Source: Ryuthela nishihirai
Taxonomy: Eukaryota; Arthropoda; Arachnida; Araneae; Heptathelidae
Assembly (NCBI GenBank): GCA_038380435.1
Contig: JAWZYU010000024.1
Location: 53,468,613-53,532,612, forward strand
Reading direction: 5' to 3'
Length of the DNA: 64,000 bases
The notes beneath the pieces were generated by a model. The model was not told the origin of the DNA. It searched no databases and saw only the letters and a list, made by a program, of their open reading frames with translations. The position numbers and the translations under genes are program-made. Below are positions 1 to 58,079 of this stretch, piece after piece. Each line of letters starts with the position of its first letter. Position 1 is the stretch's first letter.

Positions 1-48186
<48,186 letters not shown>

Positions 48187-48266
48187 TTCGTTGTGTTGTT
48201 AAATATAATAAAAATGTGCTTTTAAGTCTTATTTAATTGTGAAAAAGTCAATATTCTAATCATTCC
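48187..48266 (-). promoter_or_regulatory. Iswi 5' untranslated region with possible upstream splice acceptor
   Basis: Reading on the minus strand, a pyrimidine-containing TTTGTTTTATTTAG ends at 48267, followed by about 80 bp without an ATG before the initiator at 48186. This fits a 3' splice site for a non-coding first exon, placing the transcription start further right. This is inference from splice-site appearance alone; the leader could also be continuous with a promoter. Confidence 0.35.
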
Positions 48267-48404
48267 CTAAATAAAACAAATTTCAAAATAATATATTTTC
48301 ATTTGCACTTAACCAGCCTTCAGCAAAACAAGTCACAAACAAGTGTATTGGATACTGGTTACGGGTAGAGTACTGAGCATAATCCGTACATTCAGAATAA
48401 AAAA

Positions 48405-48595
48405 AATACCCATCAAGCAGCTGCTTGCCACAGAGGTCTGATAGAAGTCTGTCAGTTTATACGACATAGTAGGTCTGTGAAAATGGCGGGACCTCAGCAG
48501 AAAAACAAAATATACATTCATGCCTTAACCCGGGGCTCGAACCCAGGTCCCTTAGGTCAGTAGCCAAACATTCTGACGACTTGCCCACGGAAATA
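48405..48595 (-). repeat. SINE-B, full-length copy next to the Iswi start
   Basis: On the minus strand the head has an A-box-like GGGCAAGTCG and a B box GGTTCGAGCCC, then TTAAGGCATGAATG, the body (AGGTCCCGCCATTTTCACAG, TATAAACTGACAG) and the tail CAGACCTCTGTGGCAAGCAG, CTGCTTGATGGG. It is the best SINE-B reference here and lies about 220 bp upstream of the Iswi ATG. Confidence 0.85.
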
Positions 48596-48599
48596 TATA

Positions 48600-49045
48600 A
48601 ACGATTTATAGTTAAAACCTATAGTTAAACTTCCACGGCACACTTAAATTATGATGATAAAAAAAAAGAGAGTATGCCTTTTTTATTATTAATTAACACA
48701 AACAAAACGCACCGTCACGGCTTAAATGCCGCAGACGCGGTGTAGCCAGCGACCAACACTGCTAGTCATCGCAACAATTGCAGTGTATGGCCTCCTTTCA
48801 CTAAAAAGAACCCAACATGATAGGTGGTATCATTGAGGATGGTATGCATGTATATTTTTTACTATATTATGTATACGTTTCTTATAACAATGATATACTG
48901 GTATAATCAATTTAAAGAGGTTTTAATTTTGATATGTACACTTATTGTGCTTTGGACTTCTTTCGAAAATAATTTAATTAACGATCTTGAAAATTTTTCG
49001 CGGCACATCTAAGATCCTCTCACGGCACATCTTTTGAAAAACACT
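48600..49045. mobile_element. Possible hAT-like MITE remnant
   Basis: The right side CTCACGGCACATCTTTTGAA, AAACACTAG resembles the CGGCACACCT...AAACACTG end of a common hAT MITE type. ACGGCACACTT at 48633 may be the other side. Interior about 400 bp, non-coding. Support is only these end motifs. Confidence 0.35.
48690..48800. promoter_or_regulatory. CpG-bearing segment upstream of Iswi
   Basis: About ten CpG dinucleotides in roughly 80 bp (ACGCACCGTCACGG..., GACGCGG, AGCGACC), in otherwise CpG-poor sequence. It lies 0.5 kb upstream of the Iswi ATG and could hold the promoter. It also sits between two stretches that resemble hAT-type ends (CGGCACACTT at about 48,633 and TTTTGAAAAACACTAG near 49,043), so it may be part of a degraded hAT MITE instead. 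Confidence 0.3.
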
Positions 49046-49079
49046 AGTCTACACCATAGGAAAGAACAGGCGGGAACAT

Positions 49080-49295
49080 GTAACTCTTATGGTGTTGTTA
49101 TACTGCGCGGTGCATTCTGGGATAGATCTCCATAAAGATATCACTGCGCCATTTCTGTATTCAGCTAAATCGTTGGAGCATATAGCTTATATACTTATTG
49201 GGATCCTTAGTTTAATTTTCAAGATGTCATGCGTTGTACATGGTTGTCTAACAGTAAGAAAATTGCAGGAATAACTTTCCACAGGTGAACAGCAG
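49080..49295 (+). pseudogene. THAP-zinc-finger-like N-terminus (gene start or remnant)
   Basis: From the ATG at 49224: MSCVVHGCLTVRKLQ, giving C-x4-C soon after the initiator Met as in THAP domains. A shift of one base then gives GITFHR, matching the GI(S/T)FHRFP that follows in THAP proteins at the right spacing. A stop follows at once. Two donor-like sites exist (ACA|GTAAGA and CACAG|GTGAAC). It could be a first exon, a frameshifted pseudogene or a P-element-type remnant. Upstream, CGCGGTGCATTCTGGGA looks promoter-like. Confidence 0.3.
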
Positions 49296-50190
49296 AAATA
49301 TTACATTGCCCTAGATTAAATTTCATTGTTAATGATTCCTCGTATTATCCATTAAATATATATAAACTAGCTTCAATATTTTTAAAACATTCCATAATGC
49401 ACGGGTTAATAGCCCTAAATTTCCACAAATAAATATGTGACAAAAAATTTTAAAATTGAGGCATGTTTGTATTTAAGTTGACTCTTGTAGTAATACAAAT
49501 AAGCCTATATAAGTGTAAATTATCTGGTTTTTTTATACAGTAATTTAGCTTAATTTCTCGTAAACCCCAAGTAAATTTTTGTATTAAGAGCAACTTTAGG
49601 TTTTCTTTTAAATATCTGCAGTGGTATGAATATTTTCATTACAATAGTACCTCTGATTTTTCTGCTTAGATCCCACCTCCTCACAGATCTATGGCGTATA
49701 AAACTGACAGGCTCCTCAGACATGTGGTAAACAGCTGCTGGAGGTATTCTACATTTAATTATACCATCACTCCTACTTCCATGAATATATAGGGATGTCA
49801 AACTCATGACTATGGGATAGTTTGTTATGTGAAAACCTATTTTTTAGTTGCTTTCATAAAATTTTCAATACAAATATAAAAATTAGTGTATTATTTTAAT
49901 TGCTTTCATATTTTTATTAGAGAATAGGTACCTTTTTATAAGTGAAATATTTCAAAATGTAGTATAAAATGGGAAGAAAAAAACAATGCAAAAGAAAATA
50001 TCTTTCTTCATCTGAATGAAACATTTTTATTCCCAGTTCTTGGTTAACATACCTTGGGATACATATTATCCATATTTTAAATAATTATTCTAGCTTATTT
50101 AAAGTATTCTTACCAGTGTGGCTCACCAAAAAACAGTTTGCAAGATTGACACTTGACCTAAAATCATAGCCCTCATTCCTAAATTTCTAG
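49296..50190. other. Intergenic sequence with a SINE-B fragment
   Basis: At about 49655-49725 a plus-strand SINE-B piece occurs (TCTGCTTAGATCCCACCTCC, TCACAGATCTATGGCGTATA, AAACTGACAGGC). The rest is AT-rich with no supported feature. Confidence 0.5.
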
Positions 50191-50191
50191 A

Positions 50192-50515
50192 GGGCAGGGA
50201 TGGCTCACTCAGCTCGTAATCTGCAGTTCCCAGGTTCGAGTTCCAGCTGGGACAGCATTTAGATTTATCTCCACAAAACTCCCAGCCCTGCTCACGATCA
50301 GAAGGGGACCCCAATGGGCTTGGAAATGCTGCCGTCCGTCGGATGAAACGTTAATCCGTGGCTCCGTGTGTGGGAGAGCACCTGTGCACGTTAACAAGCT
50401 GGATGGCTTTGCCGGGAGGCTACCATCTCTCCCAAAAGCTGTTCCACTGAGTGCCTTCCCCAACGTTCGGGGTCCTTGTAACCTATCCATTTAGCCCATT
50501 GTCTACAAAAGGGTG
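50192..50515 (+). repeat. SINE-A copy with tRNA-like head
   Basis: The head AGGGCAGGGATGGCTCACTC has an A box GATGGCTCACTC and a B box GGTTCGAGTTCC, then the body (GGGCTTGGAAATGCTGCCGT, GTGGGAGAGC) to a tail that is cut short at CAAAAGGGTG. Full-length head, slightly shortened tail. Confidence 0.88.
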
Positions 50516-51392
50516 TTGCATAGACCATTTACATGAATAAAAATATTTTCTGATAAAAACAATTAAGTAATTGAAATAATTGCATTTTTCTAGGATCAAG
50601 TATTATTGTCTTAAATAGGTTAGCAGAAGAAAATAATCTAAATAAAATCTAATAAAACTAAATACGTAACAAATGTTTGAAAATATAAAAAAAACTAATA
50701 AAATTTGTCTTTTATTTCCTTTCCATTTACCCACATTAATTCGAAACAAAGTAGAACTTCTATCATATATGCAGAAAAAAGTATTTTGTATTGTATACGC
50801 GACATATGTGATTTATATCTAAAATGCAAAACAGTTCTAGTGAACGGAATGCAATCGTTGTCAAATGTTTCTTGGATACCAAAGGGAGAGTGGCACCTCC
50901 GCAGTCGGCGTCAGTGTCTAATACGGAAAATGGCTCACGTGCTCCCTCCTGTTCTTCCTGTCTCCATGGTGTAGACGCTGTAAGAACCCAGTACTAATCT
51001 GGGTCACCAACAGACAGGTTGGTGCCAGCACTTACCGACTAGACAAGACAAAGTGTTTCAAGAGGAGAAGCCAAGAATCTCCAAAACCAGGCTTTGGGGC
51101 AGATGATGCCTGAGGAGCTTCAGAGGAGTGTAGCAGCAAGCTCAGGTGAATTGGCAAATAGTAATGCCCATTTCCTCACCCTTTCTCTGCCAGGTCACAT
51201 GAACAGACCAGGCAGCATGGGAGTGAGGAAAAATTAAGACTTGACCTGTGACTTGGTGAGGACAGTCAAGCAATGACCGTCACTCTAACTTCCTTGAACA
51301 AAGGGTCATTCTTTATTGGACTCGAGGTTCAGGAGCCCCACATTTGGTGGCTAGTTCACGACCAGGGTGTGATCTAGAATAGGCCACACTGT
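50516..51392. other. Intergenic sequence with an unassigned GC-richer block
   Basis: From about 50880 to 51390 the composition is markedly richer in G and C, with segments such as CACCTCCGCAGTCGGCGTC and GGTTCAGGAGCCCCACATTT, GGTGGC. It may be part of an LTR or an untranslated region of a retroelement, but no ORF, primer-binding site or paired repeat could be supported. Confidence 0.3.
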
Positions 51393-51625
51393 TAAGAGGC
51401 AGATGGTAACCTCCCGTCAAGGCTATCCAATGTGTTCTTTAATGTGCACATGGTAGGGCTCTCCAGCATGAGCCACAGCTTAACATACTATTCAACAGTC
51501 TTTCGAAGCTCATCAGTGTCCTCTAATAATCGAGAGCAAAGTTTTGGAATTTTGCAGAGATAAACCTCAATGTTGCCCCAGGTGTAACTCGAACCTGGGA
51601 ACTGCAGATTGTCTGGTTATGAGCC
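51393..51625 (-). repeat. SINE-A fragment, head and middle
   Basis: AGGCAGATGGTAACCTCCCG, TCAAGGCTATCCAATGTG and the head with a B-box-like GGTTCGAGTTAC (minus). The tail third is absent. Confidence 0.75.
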
Positions 51626-52739
51626 TTACTTGATTCCATAAGGTGAAATCAACACATTTAAAGGAGAAAATTTCTCATTATGAGGGTAATTCTAGGAAAC
51701 AATGGGAGATCATTAATGTTATGGGTAAGGAAGGTACAGATGCGCAACTCCCATAGGGCCCATGGTAACCGCGAGGCAATGGCAGCGCCATCACTGGTGG
51801 ATTTCCGAACTACAATGCGGTTACAATCACTTTCTCTTACTATGTTTGCGGTTATTTTGAGTTAATATGTACAAATGGGTGTCAACTAATTTGGTCTTTA
51901 GTGTATACTTTTTTAAAATATAATTTTAAGTGTTGGATATATTTCATGCTTGATTTTTTTCGAAGTTTATACGATATAAGTTTGTTATTGCTAATCAGTG
52001 GTCTAAAGGAAATTTCATTCGTGTAAATTTTTTTTTTGAGAATTTTTTAAATATTCGCGCATATTATCCAATTGTTGCAAACATAAGTTTCATATTTGTG
52101 TATTCTTCATTCATATATATATATGGTATTTTAGCAAAACACTAAATTTTCCGACTTTACCCTTTTGCTATAAAACATATTGCAAGATCAATTTTCCCTA
52201 GTTTTTAAATAAAAAGTATTTTAATATTAATCGAAAATTAATTTTCTCAGGGGTCGGACCAAAAGGGCATGACCCCTCCCATACACAGAAAAAAAATGTT
52301 ATTAAAGGTAATAGAGGCATATATTGAACATTTATATTTCGCTTATGTTTCAAATTTTTAAGTGCAGTAAAATGGGGCTGGGGGGATTTATATTGAATTG
52401 TAAGTCTAGTTTCTTGCCCCCTCTTACATTTTTATCAGCTCAACTGTTTCGTAGGCTCATATCAACTCGTCCCCCCCAGATCCACGCTTGCATTTTCCTA
52501 TAAACATTATAATTCTGTTTTAATAAGTATTATGAAGTTATTAGAGAAATTAAAATCTCAGTACTCTGAAATCGTTTTATTTAAAGCGAATGCATTTGAA
52601 TTTTTTAGAAATAAAATAGGAATTGAAATGACATTCACAATTAATAGAACTTATTACTTACTCAAAAAAAAAAACAATATCCAATGTACAGAAATGCAGG
52701 TACTGGACAAAAAGATGGAAGCAGATCCATGTTGCAATA
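51626..52739. other. Intergenic sequence, nothing firm
   Basis: A CpG-bearing patch at about 51740-51850 contains GCGAGGCAATGGCAGCGCCA and could be a weak promoter or first exon. The rest is AT-rich with C-rich tracts near 52,270 and 52,470. Confidence 0.3.
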
Positions 52740-52890
52740 AATACACACTCAAGCAGCTGCTTGACACAGAGGTCTAACAGGGGCCTATCAGTTTAATACG
52801 CCATAGCAGAAGGTCTGTGAGTATAGCAGGACCTCAGCAGAAAAACATCACAAACATCCATGCATTACCCAAGGTTCGAACCCAGAGCTC
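52740..52890 (-). repeat. SINE-B copy, partial
   Basis: The tail CACTCAAGCAGCTGCTTGAC, ACAGAGGTCTAACAGG and body to a B-box region (CAAGGTTCGAACCCAGAGC on plus). The A-box side is missing. Confidence 0.8.
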
Positions 52891-53044
52891 AATAACTTCT
52901 TTACTATGATTTTTAGTGAAAAAATGCCTAAAGATAAATTAAAGATCTCAATCTCAAACAATATTTGTTCAGTTTTCAAAGAGTAATTAACACAGGAATC
53001 TCAACAAGTTACAAAAAATTAACCTCAAAACTTAATTAAAACAG

Positions 53045-53220
53045 GGTTGGGTTGTCTTACCTCTAAACAATGGGCGAAATGACCATGTTACATGGATCCC
53101 CAGACAGCTGGGTGGAGACTCACTGGACAGCATCAAGCATGTTCTTTGATGTGCACATAGTATGACTCTCCCATAGACAGGTCAATGGTTTAATGTTCCA
53201 TTTGATGGACGGTGACATTA
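53045..53220 (-). repeat. SINE-A fragment
   Basis: A tail-side portion with internal deletions: TTGTCTTACCTCTAAACAAT, GGGCGAAATGACCATGTTAC and GGTTTAATGTTCCATTTGAT, GGACGG. The head is missing. Confidence 0.7.
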
Positions 53221-54054
53221 AAGCAGATTAATTTATCATAGTTGACTACAGTACAGTGTATTACACCCTGTGTTGACGTCTTAGCTTATTTCAATTACAT
53301 AAATTTTGAGGTTAATTTTTTCAGTCTTTTAAATATTCAGCATTTATCTCCCTGAATACTAAAAAAACTAAAAAAAATTGATTAAAATTGAGATATAAAA
53401 AGATTTCACTGCATCTATATCTTTAGACATATTTTTTGTTAAAAATCATATTGTAGTTATTCACTCAAAATGTGATTTTCATTGAGATAACAAGAAACTG
53501 TTTTCATTTTTCTGTCCAAAGCCTATATAATATATAATTTTCTTGCAAATGTGATATTAAATTAATCAATGACAACACATATATACTTTTATTTTCTTAT
53601 ATGAGATAATAGGATATTAAATTCATAAAAATACAGTATTCAATGTAAATATAGCAAAGAAATATGGCATCCATCTATACTCCTGCAAACCTTTTAGTGA
53701 ATTTGCATGTTATATCAATGAAAAACTGAATCTGTAAAACTTAAGCTTTTTTTGTGGAAAAAAATGTTGCATATATTAAGTCTTTTATATTTCTCAATAA
53801 TTTAGAAATTAAAAAGAAATCAAAGATACATTCATATACATTTTCCTTTAAGAAAGAAAAAAATATTTAAACATTGCAAAATATGTGTTTAGTGATAAAT
53901 TATCACAGAAGCACACTATATCTATTTGCATATCATGAAATAAACAACTATAACATAAAAATAAAATTATTCAATGCAAAATTGCAACCACTGTGGTTTA
54001 GAAATAGTACAGTAAATAAGTCAGTTATTATGACTGATTGACATGAAGATTTGG
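53221..54054. other. Intergenic sequence, nothing recognised
   Basis: AT-rich. A stretch at 53460-54000 resembles 54400-55120 in short phrases (for example TATACTTTTATTTTC / TATATGCTTTCCTATAC, then CCTTTTAGTGAATTTGCAT / CTTATTAGGAATTTGCAT), suggesting an old local duplication. Confidence 0.35.
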
Positions 54055-54345
54055 ATTGTTTTACCTATGAGTAGCACCTTTATTGGACCCAATGGACTAA
54101 ATGACCAGTTCACAAGGACCCAATGCGCTAAATGACCAGGTCACAAGGAGCCAATGGCTCAGAGATTGAGGGAGGATACCCACTGGACAGCTATTAGCCT
54201 CTCATCAAGGCCATCCATGTTCCTTAAGATGCACAAGGTGTCTCTCCCACACACAGGACCAAGGCCTAACATCCCATCTGATGGATGGTGTCCTTACTAA
54301 GCCCATTAGTGTCCCCTGCTGACTGAGGGCATACCAGGAAATTTT
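54055..54345 (-). repeat. SINE-A, head-less, with internal duplication
   Basis: The tail TTTTACCTATGAGTAGCACC is followed by two copies of a short block (GGACTAAATGACCAGTTCAC and GCGCTAAATGACCAGGTCAC), then body to TGCTGACTGAGGGCA. The head is missing. Confidence 0.78.
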
Positions 54346-54769
54346 AGTGGATAAATAAAATATTACCAAATTTTTTTTAAATCATATGTCATTTTAAGAA
54401 TAATGCCACAGAATGAACTAGATGCAACAGAAAAAGGATATATATAAATATTACAGTGAGAGCTCTCCTGTATGGGAAGAGTTATTACACACAAGAAAAA
54501 AAAACATTCGTTGTAAAATAAAATGCAAAAATATAATACATATTTTCTTAGAAATGTGAAATGATATATAAATTAATTACACATACATTATATGCTTTCC
54601 TATACAAGATAATGGGATAGTAAATTCATGAAAAAACATTGTTTAATGCAAATATATCATCTATCTACACTCCTACCAACTTATTAGGAATTTGCATCTA
54701 ATATCAATGAGAATTTTTGAAGCTCTATTACTCAGCTTTTTATGAAAAAATGCTAATAAAATAAATAAT
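54346..54769. other. Intergenic sequence, possible diverged local duplication
   Basis: AT-rich. Shares phrases with 53460-54000 (see that entry). No gene seen. Confidence 0.3.
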
Positions 54770-54950
54770 ACTCCTTCAAGCAGCTGCTTGCCACCAAGGT
54801 CTGACAGGAGCCCATCAGTTTATATATCATAGCAGAAGGTTTGTGCAGATGGCAAGACCTCAGCAGAAGAACAACATGAACATCCATGCCTTACCCAGGG
54901 CACTGATGATGTGATCAGTAGCCAAGCCCCCTAACCACTTGGACAAATCA
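54770..54950 (-). repeat. SINE-B copy
   Basis: The tail CTTCAAGCAGCTGCTTGCCA, CCAAGGTCTGACAGGAGCCC, body with AGATGGCAAGACCTCAGCAG, and the head side CAGTAGCCAAGCCCCCTAAC, CACTTGG. Nearly full length with a damaged B box. Confidence 0.8.
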
Positions 54951-55780
54951 ATTACATATGCATGTACCCTTTTCTTCAGAAGTTTAGACTTATCAAAGAG
55001 AGAAAACACATTTTTGAAATCATTGCACAGAAATGCACCATACCTACCTGCAAATCATAAAATAAATAACATAAGAATATGCTACTCAATGCAAAACTAC
55101 ACCCACTGAGGTTAGAAGAGTACAATAATTTTGAATAAGTTTCATGGAATTGTGAAAACTATTTCTTAAAAACTAATTTCCTTTAGGGAAGAATAGTTGT
55201 TTAAATAAGGCAAACCACAAATCAAGTTTATTTTCAACTATATTAGGAGCAAAAAAATTAGATTGACAATAAGCAATCATTAAAATGATCTTTACCTGCA
55301 TATTGTAGTAGCATAATTTTAACATTAAATCGTTTTCTCTCTTTGGGAAATAATTTAATAGTTAATGATAGTTGCAATTTTCTTTTTTCATGAAAGGCAT
55401 TGTACACAAAGCTTATGAACTCTACAATAACTTAGGGTCAGGGCCAGATCTGACCCCCCCCCCCCCCTCCCTCAGGATGCTAATGAGTAAGAGGCCAAAA
55501 ATTGTTAAGCAATTATTATCATGCATTCTTCCAAAATGCTATATAAAGACATATAACAAAAAGATGTGGAAACATTATACTGCATTGAAAATCCAGTCTG
55601 TTGAACCCCTCTCCTCCCCACATATTCTGTCTCAATTGTTTCTTGCTCCCACTCTTTGCTTTTTTTCTAGATCCAGGTCTACTTAGGATAATACTAAATT
55701 TTGATCATTGATGAGTAATGCCATCTTACATTATCACTAATGGAATGTATTAAGATATAATGGAAAACAAATTGAAAATT
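54951..55780. other. Intergenic sequence, nothing recognised
   Basis: AT-rich with a C-run at 55455-55468. No supported feature. Confidence 0.35.
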
Positions 55781-55799
55781 TCAAAAAAATTCCTCTTTG

Positions 55800-56066
55800 G
55801 CAAAGCATTTATTCTGCCTTTAATGGCCCGTGTAGTGTTTACGGTCTTCAGCCGATAGATGACATGGCTCAAGTGGCGTGTGACGTCGAAGTGTAAAGTA
55901 TGATGCCGATTTGTAAAGTATGACGTAGAAACGTAACTGTTGGTTGTTGGTGGCCTATGGCTCTTTGATTTGTTTCTTTTGGGTGGGTAATGTAGAGTCA
56001 CGTGTTATGTGTGTGATTTGACGAGAGTGTGAAGTTACGTTTGTTTTTTTTCGCCATTTTTGCTTG
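55800..56066 (+). promoter_or_regulatory. Candidate promoter / 5' untranslated region, plus strand
   Basis: The sequence changes to CpG-bearing and G+T-rich (GTGACGTCGAAGTG with a CRE-like TGACGTCG, GAGTCACGTGTTATG with an E-box CACGTG). It precedes a short open exon with a strong donor at 56067-56102. Functional assignment is inference from composition and motifs. Confidence 0.4.
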
Positions 56067-56102
56067 ATGGCTTCTTTGGATAACATACCTATATGGTTAG
56101 AG
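56067..56102 (+). CDS. Candidate first coding exon of an unidentified plus-strand gene
   Basis: ATGGCTTCTTTGGATAACAT starts a 12-codon frame, MASLDNIPIWLE, that ends exactly at GAG|GTAAGT, a consensus donor, in phase 0. The following 1.1 kb is G+T-rich on this strand, as expected of a first intron. I do not recognise the peptide and found no second exon; the remaining window to the right is mostly LINE sequence. Confidence 0.4.
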
Positions 56103-56549
56103 GTAAGTTCGTGTGTATTATATATTTAATATGGGGGGGGGGGGGGTTCAGTGATAGGTAGGATACGAATAATTAATGTGTTCTAGCTTTTTTTTGAAAA
56201 TTGGTTAGGATATGGTTTATAATTAGTTATTAAAGATATTTTGGGGCCTGTGTAGTGGGGGAGTATGCTTGAGGGAAAGAATGAAGCTTTTCGTTAGAAT
56301 AGTTTGGGGGTGAATTCAACGTTTTTTAGTAGTTACGTGTAGTATGGTAATTATTAATGTATTATAGTGATTTATTAATTTTGTTGTATATTTAGGAGTC
56401 TTTTAAATTTAGTTAGATGATTTATCGTTAATATGTGGAAGCATCTGGCGACTTTTTGATGTAGTAATTCTGGGTATTGTAGAATTGTCAGTGTGTGAAA
56501 AAACGGCTGTTTTTGATGCAGTCAGGAAAGAATGAAAAATTTAGAGGTG

Positions 56550-56915
56550 GGGTGAGAGTGGCGGAGTCGGTAGCGCGCCAGGCTTGTAATCTGTAGTTCC
56601 AAGGTTCGAGTCCGAGCTATGTCAGTGTTTAGATTTATCTCGGCAAATTTTCAAACTCGGCTCATAGTAGGGGACACCGATGGGCTTGGAAAGGCCGCCG
56701 TCCGTCCGTTAGGATGTTAAGCCGTGGCCCTGTGTGTGGGAGAGTTACTCTGTGTACGTTAAAGAACACGCTGGATGGCCTTGACAGGAAGTTACTGTCT
56801 CACAACAGCTGTTCTAGTGGGTCCCGTACCTTCTGTGAGCCTTCGGGGTTCACGTGATCTCGCCATTTAGCCCATGGTGTGGGAAAAAAGTGGGGACTCA
56901 GAGGTAAAATGACAA
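56550..56915 (+). repeat. SINE-A copy, full length and well preserved
   Basis: The head GAGAGTGGCGGAGTCGGTAG has an A box TGGCGGAGTCGG and a B box GGTTCGAGTCC. The body (GGGCTTGGAAAGGCCGCCGT, GTTAAGCCGTGGCCC) and tail GACTCAGAGGTAAAATGACA follow. Confidence 0.9.
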
Positions 56916-56971
56916 TGTAATTTAGGGGAAGGTTATTTGAGCTGTAAGATTTTTTTTTTTGTCAGATTTTT

Positions 56972-57190
56972 GTTTTGGGGCTTTTTTTTATAATTCAGTC
57001 GGCTGTGCACTGTTTCCGACTTTCATGTTTTTTGGTTTGTGTCTTGGAGGACATTATTTAGTTTTGGGGCTTTTTTATAATTCGGTCGGCGGTGCACTGT
57101 TTCCGATTTTCATGTTTTTTGATTTGCGTTGTCTTGGAGGACATTATTTAGTTTTGGGGCTTTTTTATAATTCGGTCGGCGGTGTATTGT
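56972..57190. repeat. Tandem repeat, about 90-bp unit, 2.4 copies
   Basis: GTTTTGGGGCTTTTTTATAA, TTCGGTCGGCGGTG recurs at 56972, 57061 and 57151. The units carry CpGs and are about 90% alike. The frame left open through them is a consequence of repetition, not a gene. Confidence 0.85.
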
Positions 57191-57339
57191 GTTTTGAAAA
57201 GAGGGGAGGGGGAATGGTGGAAGTGGTTTACTGTATGTAGGAAGGCAATCGTTTTATTTTTTCTTGGATTTGGCACTTTTTATGACCTTTCATTCTGTAA
57301 TTGATAGTTACGAGGTTTTTTTTGCGGTAATTTAATTTT

Positions 57340-57540
57340 TTTTTACGTTTGTTTAAAACGCAATTTTCTGTACTACGATGCGTTGCGTTTGACGTAAACT
57401 CGGGTTTTTCGTTACTATGGTAACCAAAAAAACAATCTTTTTTCTAGAAACCCCTGTTTGGGTTAGGGTCTCGGGAGTTGTGGGAATCAACTAAAAGGGC
57501 CGTTTTGTTACGTTGCGTCAAAAACAAAATGGCGGCTGAG
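57340..57540 (+). promoter_or_regulatory. Candidate CpG promoter and start with YY1-like motif
   Basis: CpG-bearing sequence (ACGATGCGTTGCGTTTGACG, GTTACTATGGTAAC with an RFX-like palindrome, TTACGTTGCGTCAAAA) leads to CAAAATGGCGGCTGAG at 57525-57540, followed by GTACGT. CAAAATGGCGGC fits the YY1 site often found at 5' ends of housekeeping genes. MAAE|GTACGT (57529-57540) could be a very short first coding exon. No later exon was identified. Confidence 0.4.
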
Positions 57541-57785
57541 GTACGTAAACTGTACTACTACCCGTGCTCAAATACATATTGCACTAATAGCTACTCCTTA
57601 CCTCCAGCTAAGACAACAGCTGAGGTTCAAATGGGCTGTTGCAGTGTCCCCGACTGAGGGCGCCACTTTCACCCTTCGAGAGTTTCGCACCTGTTCTAAC
57701 TAATCTGTGGGAAAGACAAAGTAATTCAGTACCTAAAGAAATTATTGTGGAACACAAAACCTATAATTTTATTGAGAATCCTGTT

Positions 57786-58044
57786 CTGTTTGTATATAAA
57801 TTTAATGAATATTTCACTGGAATAGCTATAAAATTAAATTCATTTTCAAAGTGATTCTTCAAACAGCTGTTTGTATATAAATTTAATGAATATTTCACTG
57901 GAATAGCTATAAAATTAAACTCATTTTCAAAGTGATTCTTCAAACAGCTGTTTGTATATAAATTTAATGAATATTTTACTGGAATAGCTATAAAATTAAA
58001 CTCATTTTCAAAGTGATTCTTCAAACAGCTGTTTGCATATTAAT
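57786..58044. repeat. Minisatellite, 81-bp unit, 3.2 copies
   Basis: The unit begins CTGTTTGTATATAAATTTAA and ends CTTCAAACAG; copies start at 57786, 57867 and 57948, with a partial at 58029. Copies differ by only one or two bases. Since 81 is a multiple of three, the minus strand stays open, which is not evidence of a gene. Confidence 0.92.
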
Positions 58045-58079
58045 TCAATACTGCATGCATTTTTCATCGATCCATTGCA

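Noticed and set aside
56959..57240. A 93-codon plus-strand frame with a repeated hydrophobic motif
   Set aside because: It is open only because the 90-bp tandem unit is a multiple of three; no start context, splice site or homology supports a gene.
57761..58024. An 87-codon minus-strand frame with a 27-residue repeat
   Set aside because: It is a by-product of the 81-bp minisatellite.
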